Origin: Legionella waltersii
GTDB lineage: Bacteria > Pseudomonadota > Gammaproteobacteria > Legionellales > Legionellaceae
Direction of reading: 5' to 3'
NCBI RefSeq assembly: GCF_001468085.1
Contig: NZ_LNZB01000060.1
Span: forward strand, 151,601-215,600
DNA length: 64,000 bases
The position numbers and the translations under genes are program-made. Positions 55,710 to 64,000 of this stretch are shown here, piece after piece. Numbering within the stretch: the first letter of the stretch is position 1; each line of letters starts with the position of its first letter. The notes beneath the pieces were generated by a model. It was not told the origin of the DNA, made no database searches, and worked only from the letters and a program-made list of their open reading frames with translations.

Positions 55710-57077
55710 TTATTTGGAGGCTACGCTGCCTACGGTGGAGTAGCCATTGACACGAGTTGTGGCTAACCAGGAGTTTACCAGTTGAATATCATTAACATTT
55801 AAAGTACCTGATAGATATTTTAAAGTTAACATTGCATTGATCAAATCATATTGGTCTTTAGCCAATTGCTCTTGGGCTTCGAATAATTTTTGTTGGGCAT
55901 TCACAACATCCACCATAGTCCGAGTACCTACTTCAAATTGCGCTTCAGTACTATCCAATGAGTTTTTTTGAGAAATTACCGTTTGTCGGTCTGCCTTAAC
56001 TTTACTGATTCCATCATTGATGGTATTGAATGCAATGCGACTGTTTACGACGACATCACGGTAGGTTGATTCCATTTGTTCACTGCTTGATTGAAAATCG
56101 TACTGAGCCTGCCTTGTTTGAGACTGTACAAGGCCTCCTTGGAAAACAGGGAAGTTCATCGCTAGAGCAACATTGGCTTGTGTTTGTCTCGAAGGAACAA
56201 AAAAAGTTGCGCCAGTTGAATTATTGTGTATTTGGGTAGCATTACTCTGTATGGAGAAAACAGGCCAATTTCCAGCAGACAGGGCTTTCACATTTTCTTT
56301 CGCTACTTCTAAAGCATACTTTGCTGCAAGAAGCTTATAGTTTTGGTTTATCCCAGTATCAATCCATTGGTTAACGTCATCTGGTTCAGGTTTTACTAAA
56401 GGTATTTTACTATCCCTTAATGGTGCAAGGGTGTCATACACATGATTGGTAAGCTTACGCAAATTTTCATTTTGATTCACTTGATTATTACGAGCAGCAA
56501 TCACTGTTGCAATGGATTGATCATAAGCTGCTTTTGCTTCATAGACGGATGTAATTGCATCAAGTCCAACCTGAAATCGTTGGGTCGCTTGATCATATTG
56601 TCGTTTGTTAGCACGCTTCTTTGCTTCAGCAAAATCAAGGGTGTCTTTGGCAAAGAGAACATCAAAGTAAGCTTTTGCAGTACGTAAAATGAGATTTTGT
56701 GCCCCATCATTAAAAGTAGCTTGGGCAGATTTGACCGATGCTTTTGCTTGAGCAATTTTGGCCCAAGCTTGATAGTTGAAAATGGCTTGAGAAGCACTAA
56801 CTTGCCATAAGGTATTGCCGTAATATAAATTCACACTAAATGGGCCAGCACTTGAATCTTGGTAGTTGCGACCTGTTTGTGCATTAAGACCAACTTGAGG
56901 AAATAGAGCTGCCCTTGCTTGAGGAACTGCTTCAGTACTGGACATGTAAGTATCGTAGGCCAGTTTGAACGTTGTGTCGTTTTCAAGGGCATGCTGATAA
57001 ATATCCATGAGGTCTGTTGCATAGGAACATGCGGAAAAACCTAACATTATGATGCAAGACAGCAGCGATTTTCTCAT
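55710..57077 (-). CDS. tolC: TolC-family outer membrane channel
   Basis: This 455-residue outer membrane efflux duct has a signal peptide ([20 protein letters not shown]). It contains the two TolC halves ([18 protein letters not shown] near the start, and the second helical hairpin from ~residue 275), ending [24 protein letters not shown]. The trimer forms an export tunnel for type I secretion and drug efflux, including, plausibly, the RTX protein encoded at the start of the window. It follows pcm by 11 bases on the same strand. Confidence 0.94.
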   Translation of the reverse strand: MRKSLLSCIIMLGFSACSYATDLMDIYQHALENDTTFKLAYDTYMSSTEAVPQARAALFPQVGLNAQTGRNYQDSSAGPFSVNLYYGNTLWQVSASQAIFNYQAWAKIAQAKASVKSAQATFNDGAQNLILRTAKAYFDVLFAKDTLDFAEAKKRANKRQYDQATQRFQVGLDAITSVYEAKAAYDQSIATVIAARNNQVNQNENLRKLTNHVYDTLAPLRDSKIPLVKPEPDDVNQWIDTGINQNYKLLAAKYALEVAKENVKALSAGNWPVFSIQSNATQIHNNSTGATFFVPSRQTQANVALAMNFPVFQGGLVQSQTRQAQYDFQSSSEQMESTYRDVVVNSRIAFNTINDGISKVKADRQTVISQKNSLDSTEAQFEVGTRTMVDVVNAQQKLFEAQEQLAKDQYDLINAMLTLKYLSGTLNVNDIQLVNSWLATTRVNGYSTVGSVASK

Positions 57078-57088
57078 GCAAGCTTTCC

Positions 57089-57742
57089 CTAGAATATAAA
57101 TTCTTTTGGTTTTAATCTATCGGTTAAAAGAGGTATGTCGGTCTCAAACAGCATTGACTCAGTCCAAACATTATTGTGATCTAAAGAGAATAAACTCGCT
57201 TTCATTACTGGAGATTTTCCTAAAATTGCAAATAATTTGCCACCTGGTAACACTTGTAGTTTGTGGGTATCTGTCAAGTGGTCTAATGCTCCAGTAAACA
57301 AAACAACGTCGTAGGGGGCATTATCTAACCAGCCGCGACAACCATCTCCAGTTATTAATTCAACGTTTGAACAATTGTTTGCTTGTAACTTAGTCTTAGC
57401 TGAGTTGGTAAAGTCAGGGTATAAATCAACGCTTATAATCTTTTTACATAGCTTACTAAGCATTGCTGTCATAAACCCTGTTCCGGTCCCTATTTCTAAG
57501 ACGGTTTCAGTCCCGTGAAGGTTGAGTGATTGTAGAATCGTTCCCTCTTCTAAGGGTGTTAGCATCCTTTGTCCATGAGCTAGTGGAATTTGCATGTCTG
57601 AATAAGCGAAATGAGCATATTGTTCTGGAACAAATTCTTCTCTAGAAATGGTTTCATATAAGTTCAGAATCGAATCGTTAAGTACCCCACCAGTTCTTAA
57701 CTGTTGTTTGATCATGTTTGTGCGTGCGTTTTGATTACTCAT
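57089..57742 (-). CDS. pcm: Protein-L-isoaspartate O-methyltransferase
   Basis: This 217-residue SAM-dependent repair methyltransferase recognises isoaspartyl residues in damaged proteins. Signature blocks: ARTNMIKQQLRTGGVLND, REEFVPEQYAHFAYSD, MLTPLEEGTILQSL, and LEIGTGTGFMTAML (SAM-binding loop). This is a diverged, Legionella-type Pcm: the family-typical catalytic segment near QTISQP reads GQRMLTP, so substrate range could differ. It is the first gene of the pcm-tolC-ttcA unit. Confidence 0.85.
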   Translation of the reverse strand: MSNQNARTNMIKQQLRTGGVLNDSILNLYETISREEFVPEQYAHFAYSDMQIPLAHGQRMLTPLEEGTILQSLNLHGTETVLEIGTGTGFMTAMLSKLCKKIISVDLYPDFTNSAKTKLQANNCSNVELITGDGCRGWLDNAPYDVVLFTGALDHLTDTHKLQVLPGGKLFAILGKSPVMKASLFSLDHNNVWTESMLFETDIPLLTDRLKPKEFIF

Positions 57743-57891
57743 TTGCTCTACCGTAACAATTATAGTTTATAGGTTAAAACGTTGGGGGAATTTTAGCAAG
57801 AATTCAACGCATACGCTATGAATTCACTTGGTTACAATGGTTAAAATTTGGTATTATTTACAACTTTATCCAGAATATTGGGAGAATACTA

Positions 57892-59076
57892 GTGCTTGAG
57901 CGATACAGTGATTTTTTACAAAGTCAGCTTGCAACACTTAAAGAAGAAGGTTTGTACAAATCAGAGAGGGTGATTTCGAGTCAGCAACAAGCCGATGTTA
58001 TGGTTAATGAAAAAGAGGTCATTAATCTTTGTGCTAATAATTACTTAGGCTTGGCTAATGACCCACAATTAATCAAGGAAGGGCAGGCTGCATTGGCTCA
58101 ATACGGCTATGGCATGGCCTCAGTGCGATTTATCTGTGGAACACAAACCCCTCATAAACAGCTTGAGAAAAAAATAAGTCAATTTTTAGGTCAAGAAGAT
58201 ACCATTCTTTATTCTTCTTGTTTTGATGCAAATACTGGATTGTTTGAAACCTTATTAGGTGAAGAAGATGCAATTATTAGTGATGCATTAAATCATGCAA
58301 GTATTATTGATGGGGTGCGATTATGCAAAGCTGCTAGGTATCGTTATGCCAATAATGACATGAAGGCTTTGGAAGAACAGCTGATTGCCGCTAAAGGCGC
58401 TAGATTCCGTTTGATTGCCACTGATGGGGTGTTTTCGATGGATGGCATATTAGCGAATTTGCCTGCAATTTGTGAATTAGCAGATAAATACGATGCTATG
58501 GTAATGGTTGATGACTCGCATGCGGTTGGTTTTATGGGAAACACAGGGAGGGGAACGCCGGAGCATTTTGGTGTAAGTGATCGCATAGACATCATTACTG
58601 GTACTTTAGGAAAAGCGCTAGGCGGTGCTTCTGGTGGTTACACCTCTTCAAATAGCACTGTAGTAGACTGGCTGCGTCAAAGATCTAGACCCTATTTATT
58701 TTCGAACACTTTAGCTCCAGTTATTGCTCATACCTCTTGTGTGGTTTTAGATAAGCTCTCACAAAGCAATGTTTTGGCAGAAAAACTCAAAAGGAACAGC
58801 AAATACTTCCGAGAGGGAATGACTAAATTAGGGTTTAAGTTAATCCCAGGTGAACATGCAATTATTCCTGTCATGTTAGGAGATGCAAGCTTAGCAGGTA
58901 AAATGGCAAATCGTTTGTTGGAGTTTGGAATTTATGTAGTAGGATTTTCTTATCCTGTTGTACCTAAAGGACTAGCGCGTATTCGCACACAAATGTCTGC
59001 TGCTTTAGAAATACATCATCTGGATAAAGCAATCAGTGCTTTTGAAAAAGTGGGTAAGGAATTTTCTGTACTATAA
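57892..59076 (+). CDS. kbl: 2-amino-3-ketobutyrate coenzyme A ligase
   Basis: This 394-residue PLP enzyme of the alpha-oxoamine synthase family has [43 protein letters not shown], and the PLP lysine in [14 protein letters not shown] (near residue 241). It cleaves 2-amino-3-oxobutyrate with CoA to glycine and acetyl-CoA. The GTG start is preceded by GGGAG 7 bases upstream. Together with tdh (18 bases downstream) it forms the two-step threonine-to-glycine pathway. Confidence 0.95.
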   Translation: MLERYSDFLQSQLATLKEEGLYKSERVISSQQQADVMVNEKEVINLCANNYLGLANDPQLIKEGQAALAQYGYGMASVRFICGTQTPHKQLEKKISQFLGQEDTILYSSCFDANTGLFETLLGEEDAIISDALNHASIIDGVRLCKAARYRYANNDMKALEEQLIAAKGARFRLIATDGVFSMDGILANLPAICELADKYDAMVMVDDSHAVGFMGNTGRGTPEHFGVSDRIDIITGTLGKALGGASGGYTSSNSTVVDWLRQRSRPYLFSNTLAPVIAHTSCVVLDKLSQSNVLAEKLKRNSKYFREGMTKLGFKLIPGEHAIIPVMLGDASLAGKMANRLLEFGIYVVGFSYPVVPKGLARIRTQMSAALEIHHLDKAISAFEKVGKEFSVL

Positions 59077-59094
59077 ATTTATTTGAGGTAGTGA

Positions 59095-60117
59095 ATGAAA
59101 TCTTTGGTTAAATCGAAACGTGAACCTGGAATCTGGATGGAAGATGTCCCCATGCCAGACTATGGCGTGAATGATGTGCTCATTAAAGTTAAGAAAACAG
59201 CCATCTGTGGAACAGATATTCATATTTATAGTTGGGATGATTGGGCTCAAGCAACTATTCCAGTCCCTATGACCGTTGGCCATGAGTTTTATGGTGAAAT
59301 TGTTGAGGTAGGTAAAGAGGTTCAAGGTCTTAAAGTAGGTCAAAGAGTATCTGGCGAGGGCCATCTTACTTGCGGATTTTGCAGAAACTGCCGAGCGGGT
59401 AAAAGACATTTGTGTCGAAATACACAAGGTGTTGGGGTCAATAGACCAGGTTGCTTTGGTGAGTATTTAGCAATACCTGCAACGAATGTTATTGTATTGC
59501 CTGATAATATTTCAGGCGATCAGGCGTCTATTTTAGATCCATTCGGCAACGCGGCTCATTGTGCTTTAGCATTTGATGTCGTTGGTGAGGATGTACTCAT
59601 CACAGGAGCAGGCCCAATAGGTATTATGGCCGCAGCAATTGTACGTCACATAGGTGCTAGACATGTGGTTATTACTGACATTAACGATCATCGTTTGAAC
59701 TTGGCAAAACAAATGGGGGTTACTCGAGCCGTTAATGTTAAACATGAAAAACTAAGCGATGTTGCCTCAGAACTAGGGATGATTGAAGGTTTTGATATTG
59801 GCTTAGAAATGTCAGGGAATCCATTTGCACTCAATGACATGATGAAAGCAATGAATCATGGAGGGCATGTGGCATTATTAGGTATTCCTCCACACGAAAC
59901 GGCAATTGATTGGAATCAAGTTATTTTTAAGGGACTAGTTATTAAGGGTATATACGGTCGCGAGATGTTTGAAACCTGGTATAAAATGATTGCTATGTTA
60001 CAGAGTGGATTAGATATCTCCCCAGTTATTACCCATAGTTTTCCAATTGATGAATATCAAAAGGCTTTTCAAATCATGGCTTCTGGTCAATCTGGAAAGG
60101 TAATATTGAACTGGTAA
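59095..60117 (+). CDS. tdh: L-threonine 3-dehydrogenase
   Basis: This 340-residue zinc-dependent medium-chain dehydrogenase has the catalytic zinc Cys38 in [28 protein letters not shown], the structural zinc cysteines in [15 protein letters not shown], and the NAD loop [11 protein letters not shown]. It oxidises threonine to 2-amino-3-oxobutyrate using NAD+, which the adjacent kbl product then cleaves. Threonine is a major carbon source for amino-acid-using intracellular bacteria. Confidence 0.96.
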   Translation: MKSLVKSKREPGIWMEDVPMPDYGVNDVLIKVKKTAICGTDIHIYSWDDWAQATIPVPMTVGHEFYGEIVEVGKEVQGLKVGQRVSGEGHLTCGFCRNCRAGKRHLCRNTQGVGVNRPGCFGEYLAIPATNVIVLPDNISGDQASILDPFGNAAHCALAFDVVGEDVLITGAGPIGIMAAAIVRHIGARHVVITDINDHRLNLAKQMGVTRAVNVKHEKLSDVASELGMIEGFDIGLEMSGNPFALNDMMKAMNHGGHVALLGIPPHETAIDWNQVIFKGLVIKGIYGREMFETWYKMIAMLQSGLDISPVITHSFPIDEYQKAFQIMASGQSGKVILNW

Positions 60118-60150
60118 CGAGGATGGATTTTTAAGAGGATTGAAGCAGAT

Positions 60151-61824
60151 ATGGCACAATACATTTTCACCATGAATAGGGTGAGTAAAATTGTTGAAAA
60201 TCAACGATTTATTTTAAAAGATATTTCTTTAAGTTTCTACCCAGGCGCAAAAATTGGCGTATTAGGACTTAATGGATCAGGTAAATCTACTCTGCTGAGG
60301 ATTATGGCAGGGGTAGACAAACAATATGAGGGGGAAGCTAGACCACAACCAGGGATTAAGATTGGTTACCTTGCTCAAGAACCAGAACTGGATTTGAGTA
60401 AAACAGTTCGTCAAGTGGTTGAGGAAGGTGTGGGTGAAATTAAAGAGAAATTAAATCGTTTTGATGCCATTAGTATGCGATTTGCTGAGCCCATGTCAGA
60501 TGATGAAATGAATACCCTATTAGCTGAGCAGGGTGAGTTGCAAAATGAGATTGAGGCTTGTGGTGGATGGGATCTGGATAGAAAATTGGATGTCGCTGCA
60601 GATGCCTTAAGGTTGCCTGAGTGGGATGCTGTAATAAGCCAATTGTCTGGAGGAGAGCGTCGACGTGTGGCCTTATGTCGGTTATTACTTTCAAGCCCAG
60701 ACATGTTGTTACTTGATGAACCAACCAACCACTTAGATGCTGAAAGTGTTGCATGGCTTGAACTTTTCTTGGAGGACTTTCCTGGAACTGTGGTTGCTAT
60801 TACTCACGATAGATATTTCCTTGATAATGCAGCTGAATGGATTCTAGAACTTGATAGAGGCGAAGGTATTCCCTATAAAGGCAATTACACTTCTTGGTTA
60901 GAGCAAAAAGAAGCTCGTTTAACCATGGAGAAAAAACAAGAAGATGCGTTGCAAAGAGCCATCAAAGCTGAATTAGAATGGGTAAGAACAGCACCTAAAG
61001 GCAGACATGCTAAAAATAAAGCACGTTTGGCTCGCTTTGAGGAGATGAATTCCAAAGAATTTCAAAAACGTAATGAAACGAATGAAATTTACATTCCACC
61101 GGGTGAGCGATTGGGAGATTTAGTCATAGAAGGTGAGAAACTGTGTAAATCCTTCAATGACAGAATATTGATGGATAATTTCGATTTTAAATTACCAAAA
61201 GGCGGTGTTCTGGGAATAATTGGTCCTAATGGTGCTGGTAAATCCACTTTCTTAAAAATGTTGACGGGTCAGGAAGAGCCTGACAGTGGGGTTATACGCA
61301 TTGGGGATACCGTTAAGTTGGCTTATGTTGATCAGATGCGGGATAGCTTAAATCCGAATAATTCAGTATGGCAAGAAATATCCGATGGTCATGATATTAT
61401 GCAAGTCGGCAGTTTTCAAATGCCTTCGCGGGCTTATGTTGGTCGGTTTAACTTCAAAGGAACTGATCAACAAAAGAAAATCTCTCAGCTATCCGGTGGA
61501 GAGCGCAATCGAGTTCATCTAGCGAAGCTACTAAAAAGTGGATGCAATGTTTTGCTACTTGACGAACCCAGTAATGATTTGGACGTTGAGACATTACGCG
61601 CATTGGAAGAAGCGATCTTAAACTTCCCAGGCTGCGCTATTGTAATTTCGCATGATCGTTGGTTTTTAGATAGAATCTGTACTCATTTGATGGCTTTCGA
61701 GGGGAACTCTCAAATAGCCTATTTTGAAGGAAACTACACCGAATATGAGGAAGACAGAAAGCGTCGCTTAGGTGATGAAGCTACCAGACCATCACGGATT
61801 AAATACAGAAAGTTAAGTGATTAA
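60151..61824 (+). CDS. ettA: Energy-dependent translational throttle protein (ABC-F)
   Basis: This 557-residue ABC-F protein has two ATPase domains: GLNGSGKSTLLRI with LSGGERRRVALC, and GPNGAGKSTFLKM with LSGGERNRVHLA. The Uup-less EttA architecture has the arm and P-site-tRNA interaction motif (RWVRTAPKGRHAKNKARL-like segment WVRTAPKGRHAKNK) between domains. EttA binds the ribosomal E site and gates the first elongation step according to ADP/ATP ratio. It follows tdh by 33 bases. Length and motifs are typical. Confidence 0.94.
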   Translation: MAQYIFTMNRVSKIVENQRFILKDISLSFYPGAKIGVLGLNGSGKSTLLRIMAGVDKQYEGEARPQPGIKIGYLAQEPELDLSKTVRQVVEEGVGEIKEKLNRFDAISMRFAEPMSDDEMNTLLAEQGELQNEIEACGGWDLDRKLDVAADALRLPEWDAVISQLSGGERRRVALCRLLLSSPDMLLLDEPTNHLDAESVAWLELFLEDFPGTVVAITHDRYFLDNAAEWILELDRGEGIPYKGNYTSWLEQKEARLTMEKKQEDALQRAIKAELEWVRTAPKGRHAKNKARLARFEEMNSKEFQKRNETNEIYIPPGERLGDLVIEGEKLCKSFNDRILMDNFDFKLPKGGVLGIIGPNGAGKSTFLKMLTGQEEPDSGVIRIGDTVKLAYVDQMRDSLNPNNSVWQEISDGHDIMQVGSFQMPSRAYVGRFNFKGTDQQKKISQLSGGERNRVHLAKLLKSGCNVLLLDEPSNDLDVETLRALEEAILNFPGCAIVISHDRWFLDRICTHLMAFEGNSQIAYFEGNYTEYEEDRKRRLGDEATRPSRIKYRKLSD

Positions 61825-61858
61825 AAATACAATAGGCCTTAGTGGAGATCATAATTAA

Positions 61859-62473
61859 ATGAAAAAAAAATATTGGCTTGGTTTGGTGCTATGCCTTGGT
61901 CTGACGTCATGTCTTGACTATGATGAGTCAACCTTAATTACGGATGATGCTGGATATGTGCATCGAACGATTCATTATTTGAAAGACAGAAGAGGGCGTA
62001 ACTATTTTCCGATGCAAATTAAAGCAACTGGAGAGCGTTTGTTTGTTTTTGATCCTAAAGCATCTGCATGGGCTGCATATGATGAAGAAGGAAATCGCGT
62101 TATGACTGGGGCGGCATCAGGTGGAATTGATTTTTGTGAAGAAAATCCAACCCAGTCTTGCAGAACAATTACCGGTACCTTCAGGGTATATAACAAGCAT
62201 GGAATAGATTGTCATTCCGGAGAATACCCCGTAGATACAAAAGGTGGAGCAAAAATGCCTTATTGTATGTATTTCTATCAAGGGTTTACAGTTCATGCGG
62301 CCTATGAAGTTCCAGAACATCCATCTAGCCATGGTTGTGTAAGGGTATTCCCAAGTGCTGCTAAGTGGCTGAATGAAGAATTTATGCGTATTGGTACTAA
62401 AGTAATTGTCTTGGCATATCCTGATCAAAATGGGGTCAAAACAATGGCAGCAATGGAACAACCTAAAAACTAA
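61859..62473 (+). CDS. L,D-transpeptidase lipoprotein (EnhA-like)
   Basis: This 204-residue exported protein has the lipoprotein signal MKKKYWLGLVLCLGLTSC, with Cys18 as the lipidated residue. The remainder resembles the YkuD L,D-transpeptidase fold: GTFRVYNKHG, FTVHAAYE, and the catalytic motif SSHGCVRV (His158, Cys160). It would cross-link or remodel peptidoglycan, or attach proteins to it. Legionella calls such proteins EnhA (enhanced entry), a link that is established in L. pneumophila but inferred here. It lies 34 bases after ettA and could be co-transcribed. Confidence 0.85.
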   Translation: MKKKYWLGLVLCLGLTSCLDYDESTLITDDAGYVHRTIHYLKDRRGRNYFPMQIKATGERLFVFDPKASAWAAYDEEGNRVMTGAASGGIDFCEENPTQSCRTITGTFRVYNKHGIDCHSGEYPVDTKGGAKMPYCMYFYQGFTVHAAYEVPEHPSSHGCVRVFPSAAKWLNEEFMRIGTKVIVLAYPDQNGVKTMAAMEQPKN

Positions 62474-62500
62474 AAAAAAGATCAGCTCCTTTATCGCCAA

Positions 62501-62546
62501 GGCTCGGTTTTGTCAAGTACAACCGAGCCGAGACCGAAAGGGAGCG
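62501..62546. repeat. Short palindrome with the tail module of the mosaic elements
   Basis: GGCTCGGTT and AACCGAGCC form a 9-base stem around an 11-base loop, directly followed by GAGACCGAAAGGGAGCGGATA, the tail module also seen at 37271 and 45951. It lies in the gap between the L,D-transpeptidase and FadL-like genes and could also act as a terminator between these convergent genes. Confidence 0.65.
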
Positions 62547-62556
62547 GATATTTGAT

Positions 62557-63729
62557 CTAGCCTTCGATCTTAAACTTCAAATCCACAACAGATGCGTTAA
62601 TAGTAACCTGACCCGTAGTAAATGGAACTGGTCCATTAGCAGTCATAACGCGGTTTTGAATACTGGGATGTGAATAAACCTGTCCAACCAGCAATTCAGT
62701 CGATGTGTTCTCAGTAAAATGGTAATCCCCAACGAGCCCTAAAAAGTATTGAGTGTCGGAAGGGAAAACAATGGTACGAAGATGATCATGCTCTGGCCCA
62801 TCATCAATCATACCAGCAACTGCTATACCTAATTTTTCAGTCCATTGCTTACGTAAAAACACTGAATAGGCATAAGATTTGGAAAAATTCATATCAAAAA
62901 CAAAATTACTGAATGGAGCAGGGGCTGCTGTATTGAAAAGTCTAGCCTTTTGGTTAGCATTCCATTCACTTTGGAATACTTGCAGGCTAATAAGCCATTT
63001 TGGATTAAAGATATGTAAGTAACTCACAATGGTGGTAGCAGGCATGCTAAATCCAAATTGAAAATTACCATTGGCTGTGGTTCCTAAATAACTTACTCCA
63101 CTGGTATTTTGCTTTATTCTGGAGTAATAAGTGAGGCCAAGAAAGTTAGTTTGGTTAAGGATAAACGTCGCGCCCAAGTTATAACCTACTCCAAAACTAT
63201 CTGATCGATTGACCAAGTTTGCATAGGTTGTTTGACCAGTAGGAAAAGCCCAATTTACTTCATTTTTTAAAAGGTAATTGAAGTTTATTCCACCACCAAT
63301 TTGAATTTTCTGGCTTAGTGCAAATGATAATTTTGGACTAAGATCGATATCCGTTAAATAATTTTGTGTGGCGGCATAGTTTGTAAACGCATAAGTTCCC
63401 CAGTTTAAATTAGAATTAAACGGTTGGGTTACATCTATTGCAAACACGGCTTTATCATTTAAACGTTTGGCTACACGCCCATAGGGCCAGATGGTTGAGG
63501 TTCTTGAGTGATTGGTGCCGGAGCCGTACCCAAATGTGTTAAAATTTAGAACACTTCCTGTGAATTTAAGATCAGCGTAGGACGTTGTTGCACCAAAAAT
63601 AATCTGGCTTTTTTTAATTTTGAATAATTCTGAAGGATTGTTGTAACTAATTCCTGCGAAATATTGAATCACATTAGCATGGGCATTTAAAGTAAACAAA
63701 CATACTATACCAGTAGTCCATTTTTTCAT
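62557..63729 (-). CDS. FadL/OmpP1-type outer membrane transport protein
   Basis: This 390-residue protein has the signal peptide MKKWTTGIVCLFTLNAHA and a beta-barrel-like body of alternating residues (LTDIDLSPKLSFALSQKIQIGGGINFNYLL in parts; FGVGYNLGATFIL; TFLGLTYYSRIK-type strands) ending in a terminal aromatic-flanked strand. The repeated amphipathic strands and GxGxxY pattern resemble the long-chain fatty acid transporter family, but the characteristic FadL N-terminal plug motif is not clearly seen. It may therefore be a Legionella-type outer membrane protein of the same fold with another hydrophobic substrate. Confidence 0.65.
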   Translation of the reverse strand: MKKWTTGIVCLFTLNAHANVIQYFAGISYNNPSELFKIKKSQIIFGATTSYADLKFTGSVLNFNTFGYGSGTNHSRTSTIWPYGRVAKRLNDKAVFAIDVTQPFNSNLNWGTYAFTNYAATQNYLTDIDLSPKLSFALSQKIQIGGGINFNYLLKNEVNWAFPTGQTTYANLVNRSDSFGVGYNLGATFILNQTNFLGLTYYSRIKQNTSGVSYLGTTANGNFQFGFSMPATTIVSYLHIFNPKWLISLQVFQSEWNANQKARLFNTAAPAPFSNFVFDMNFSKSYAYSVFLRKQWTEKLGIAVAGMIDDGPEHDHLRTIVFPSDTQYFLGLVGDYHFTENTSTELLVGQVYSHPSIQNRVMTANGPVPFTTGQVTINASVVDLKFKIEG

Positions 63730-63790
63730 GATTTTCCCTATTCATTATAGCGGCACTGAATTAATTCCTTCAATCAAGTGCCGCTTGAAA

Positions 63791-64000
63791 TTATTGTCCT
63801 TGAGTTGTTGTATTGGGTGTACCAGAATTAGTGGTGGTGTTTACAGTGGGGTCTGTTGAGCTCGTATTTGTTTGTCCTGTCCCATTTGTAGGAGTATTAC
63901 TTGGCGTTGCTGTATTCGGTGCTCCACTGGGGTTTCCTGTTGTGTTCTGCTGGGCCGCGCTTGCAGTTCGTGGAGTGGCAATCATTTGATTGATACCTAA
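63791..64000 (-). CDS. Low-complexity Thr/Asn/Pro-rich protein, C-terminal part (cut by window edge)
   Basis: The frame is open to the right edge of the window (LGINQMIATPRTASAAQQ), so the start lies beyond 64000. The last ~69 residues are almost all Thr, Asn, Pro, Gly, Ser and Gln (NTTGNPSGAPNTATPSNTPT). I cannot assign a fold. Such tails occur in surface-exposed or envelope proteins. It ends 61 bases upstream of the FadL-like gene on the same strand, so the two may be co-transcribed. Confidence 0.55.
   Translation of the reverse strand, partial: LGINQMIATPRTASAAQQNTTGNPSGAPNTATPSNTPTNGTGQTNTSSTDPTVNTTTNSGTPNTTTQGQ

Overview
The window is AT-rich gammaproteobacterial chromosome and most likely comes from a Legionella species. 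The evidence is a groES-groEL (htpA-htpB) pair with Legionella-like sequence, an EnhA-like L,D-transpeptidase lipoprotein, an RTX protein tail, a pcm-tolC-ttcA cluster, and large helical proteins of the type seen among Dot/Icm substrates. From memory, this order (rtxA, then htpAB, then tolC) matches the stretch of the L. pneumophila map around lpg0645 to lpg0705. That is recollection, not a search result.

Layout. 1-9 kb: 3' end of a secreted RTX adhesin, wrbA, two overlapping exonuclease III genes, rpmE, malic enzyme, and two tandem MFS transporters. 9-19.3 kb (minus strand): Dam methylase, an ArnT-like glycosyltransferase, two tandem aromatic amino acid permeases, an OmpA lipoprotein, an FAD monooxygenase, lytic transglycosylase Slt and rpe. 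19.3-26.3 kb: patatin lipase, acetoacetate decarboxylase, a small unknown gene, an orphan amino-acid binding protein, glnE, and a decayed outer membrane protein gene. 26.3-39.4 kb: rimO, dsbD, groESL behind a near-perfect heat-shock promoter, a Dps-like protein, a membrane-anchored spermidine-synthase-like protein, parE and yejF. 39.4-50.4 kb: an accessory island of four large unfamiliar genes. 50.4-64 kb: proS, a SulP-carbonic anhydrase fusion, ttcA-tolC-pcm, kbl-tdh (threonine catabolism), ettA, an L,D-transpeptidase, a FadL-like porin, and the end of a Thr/Asn-rich protein.

The most unusual region is the 39.4-50.4 kb island. The 1544-residue protein there can be aligned by eye with the SecA motor core (both nucleotide-binding folds), but every catalytic motif has decayed. 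Next to it is a 975-residue DEAH-box ATPase with intact Walker motifs. Around and between them are two paralogous all-helical proteins of 429 and 371 residues. I recognise none of these as named proteins. Their position and architecture suggest translocated effectors, but this is inference.

The gaps between genes carry three families of non-coding repeats. One is a mosaic, nested palindromic element in four copies, with satellite fragments elsewhere. The second is a MITE of about 110-126 bp with CAGGACTTA... terminal inverted repeats, in three copies. The third is a short motif containing TTGAAGTATCTT, found upstream of rpe and proS and near slt. I saw no tRNA, rRNA or CRISPR array.
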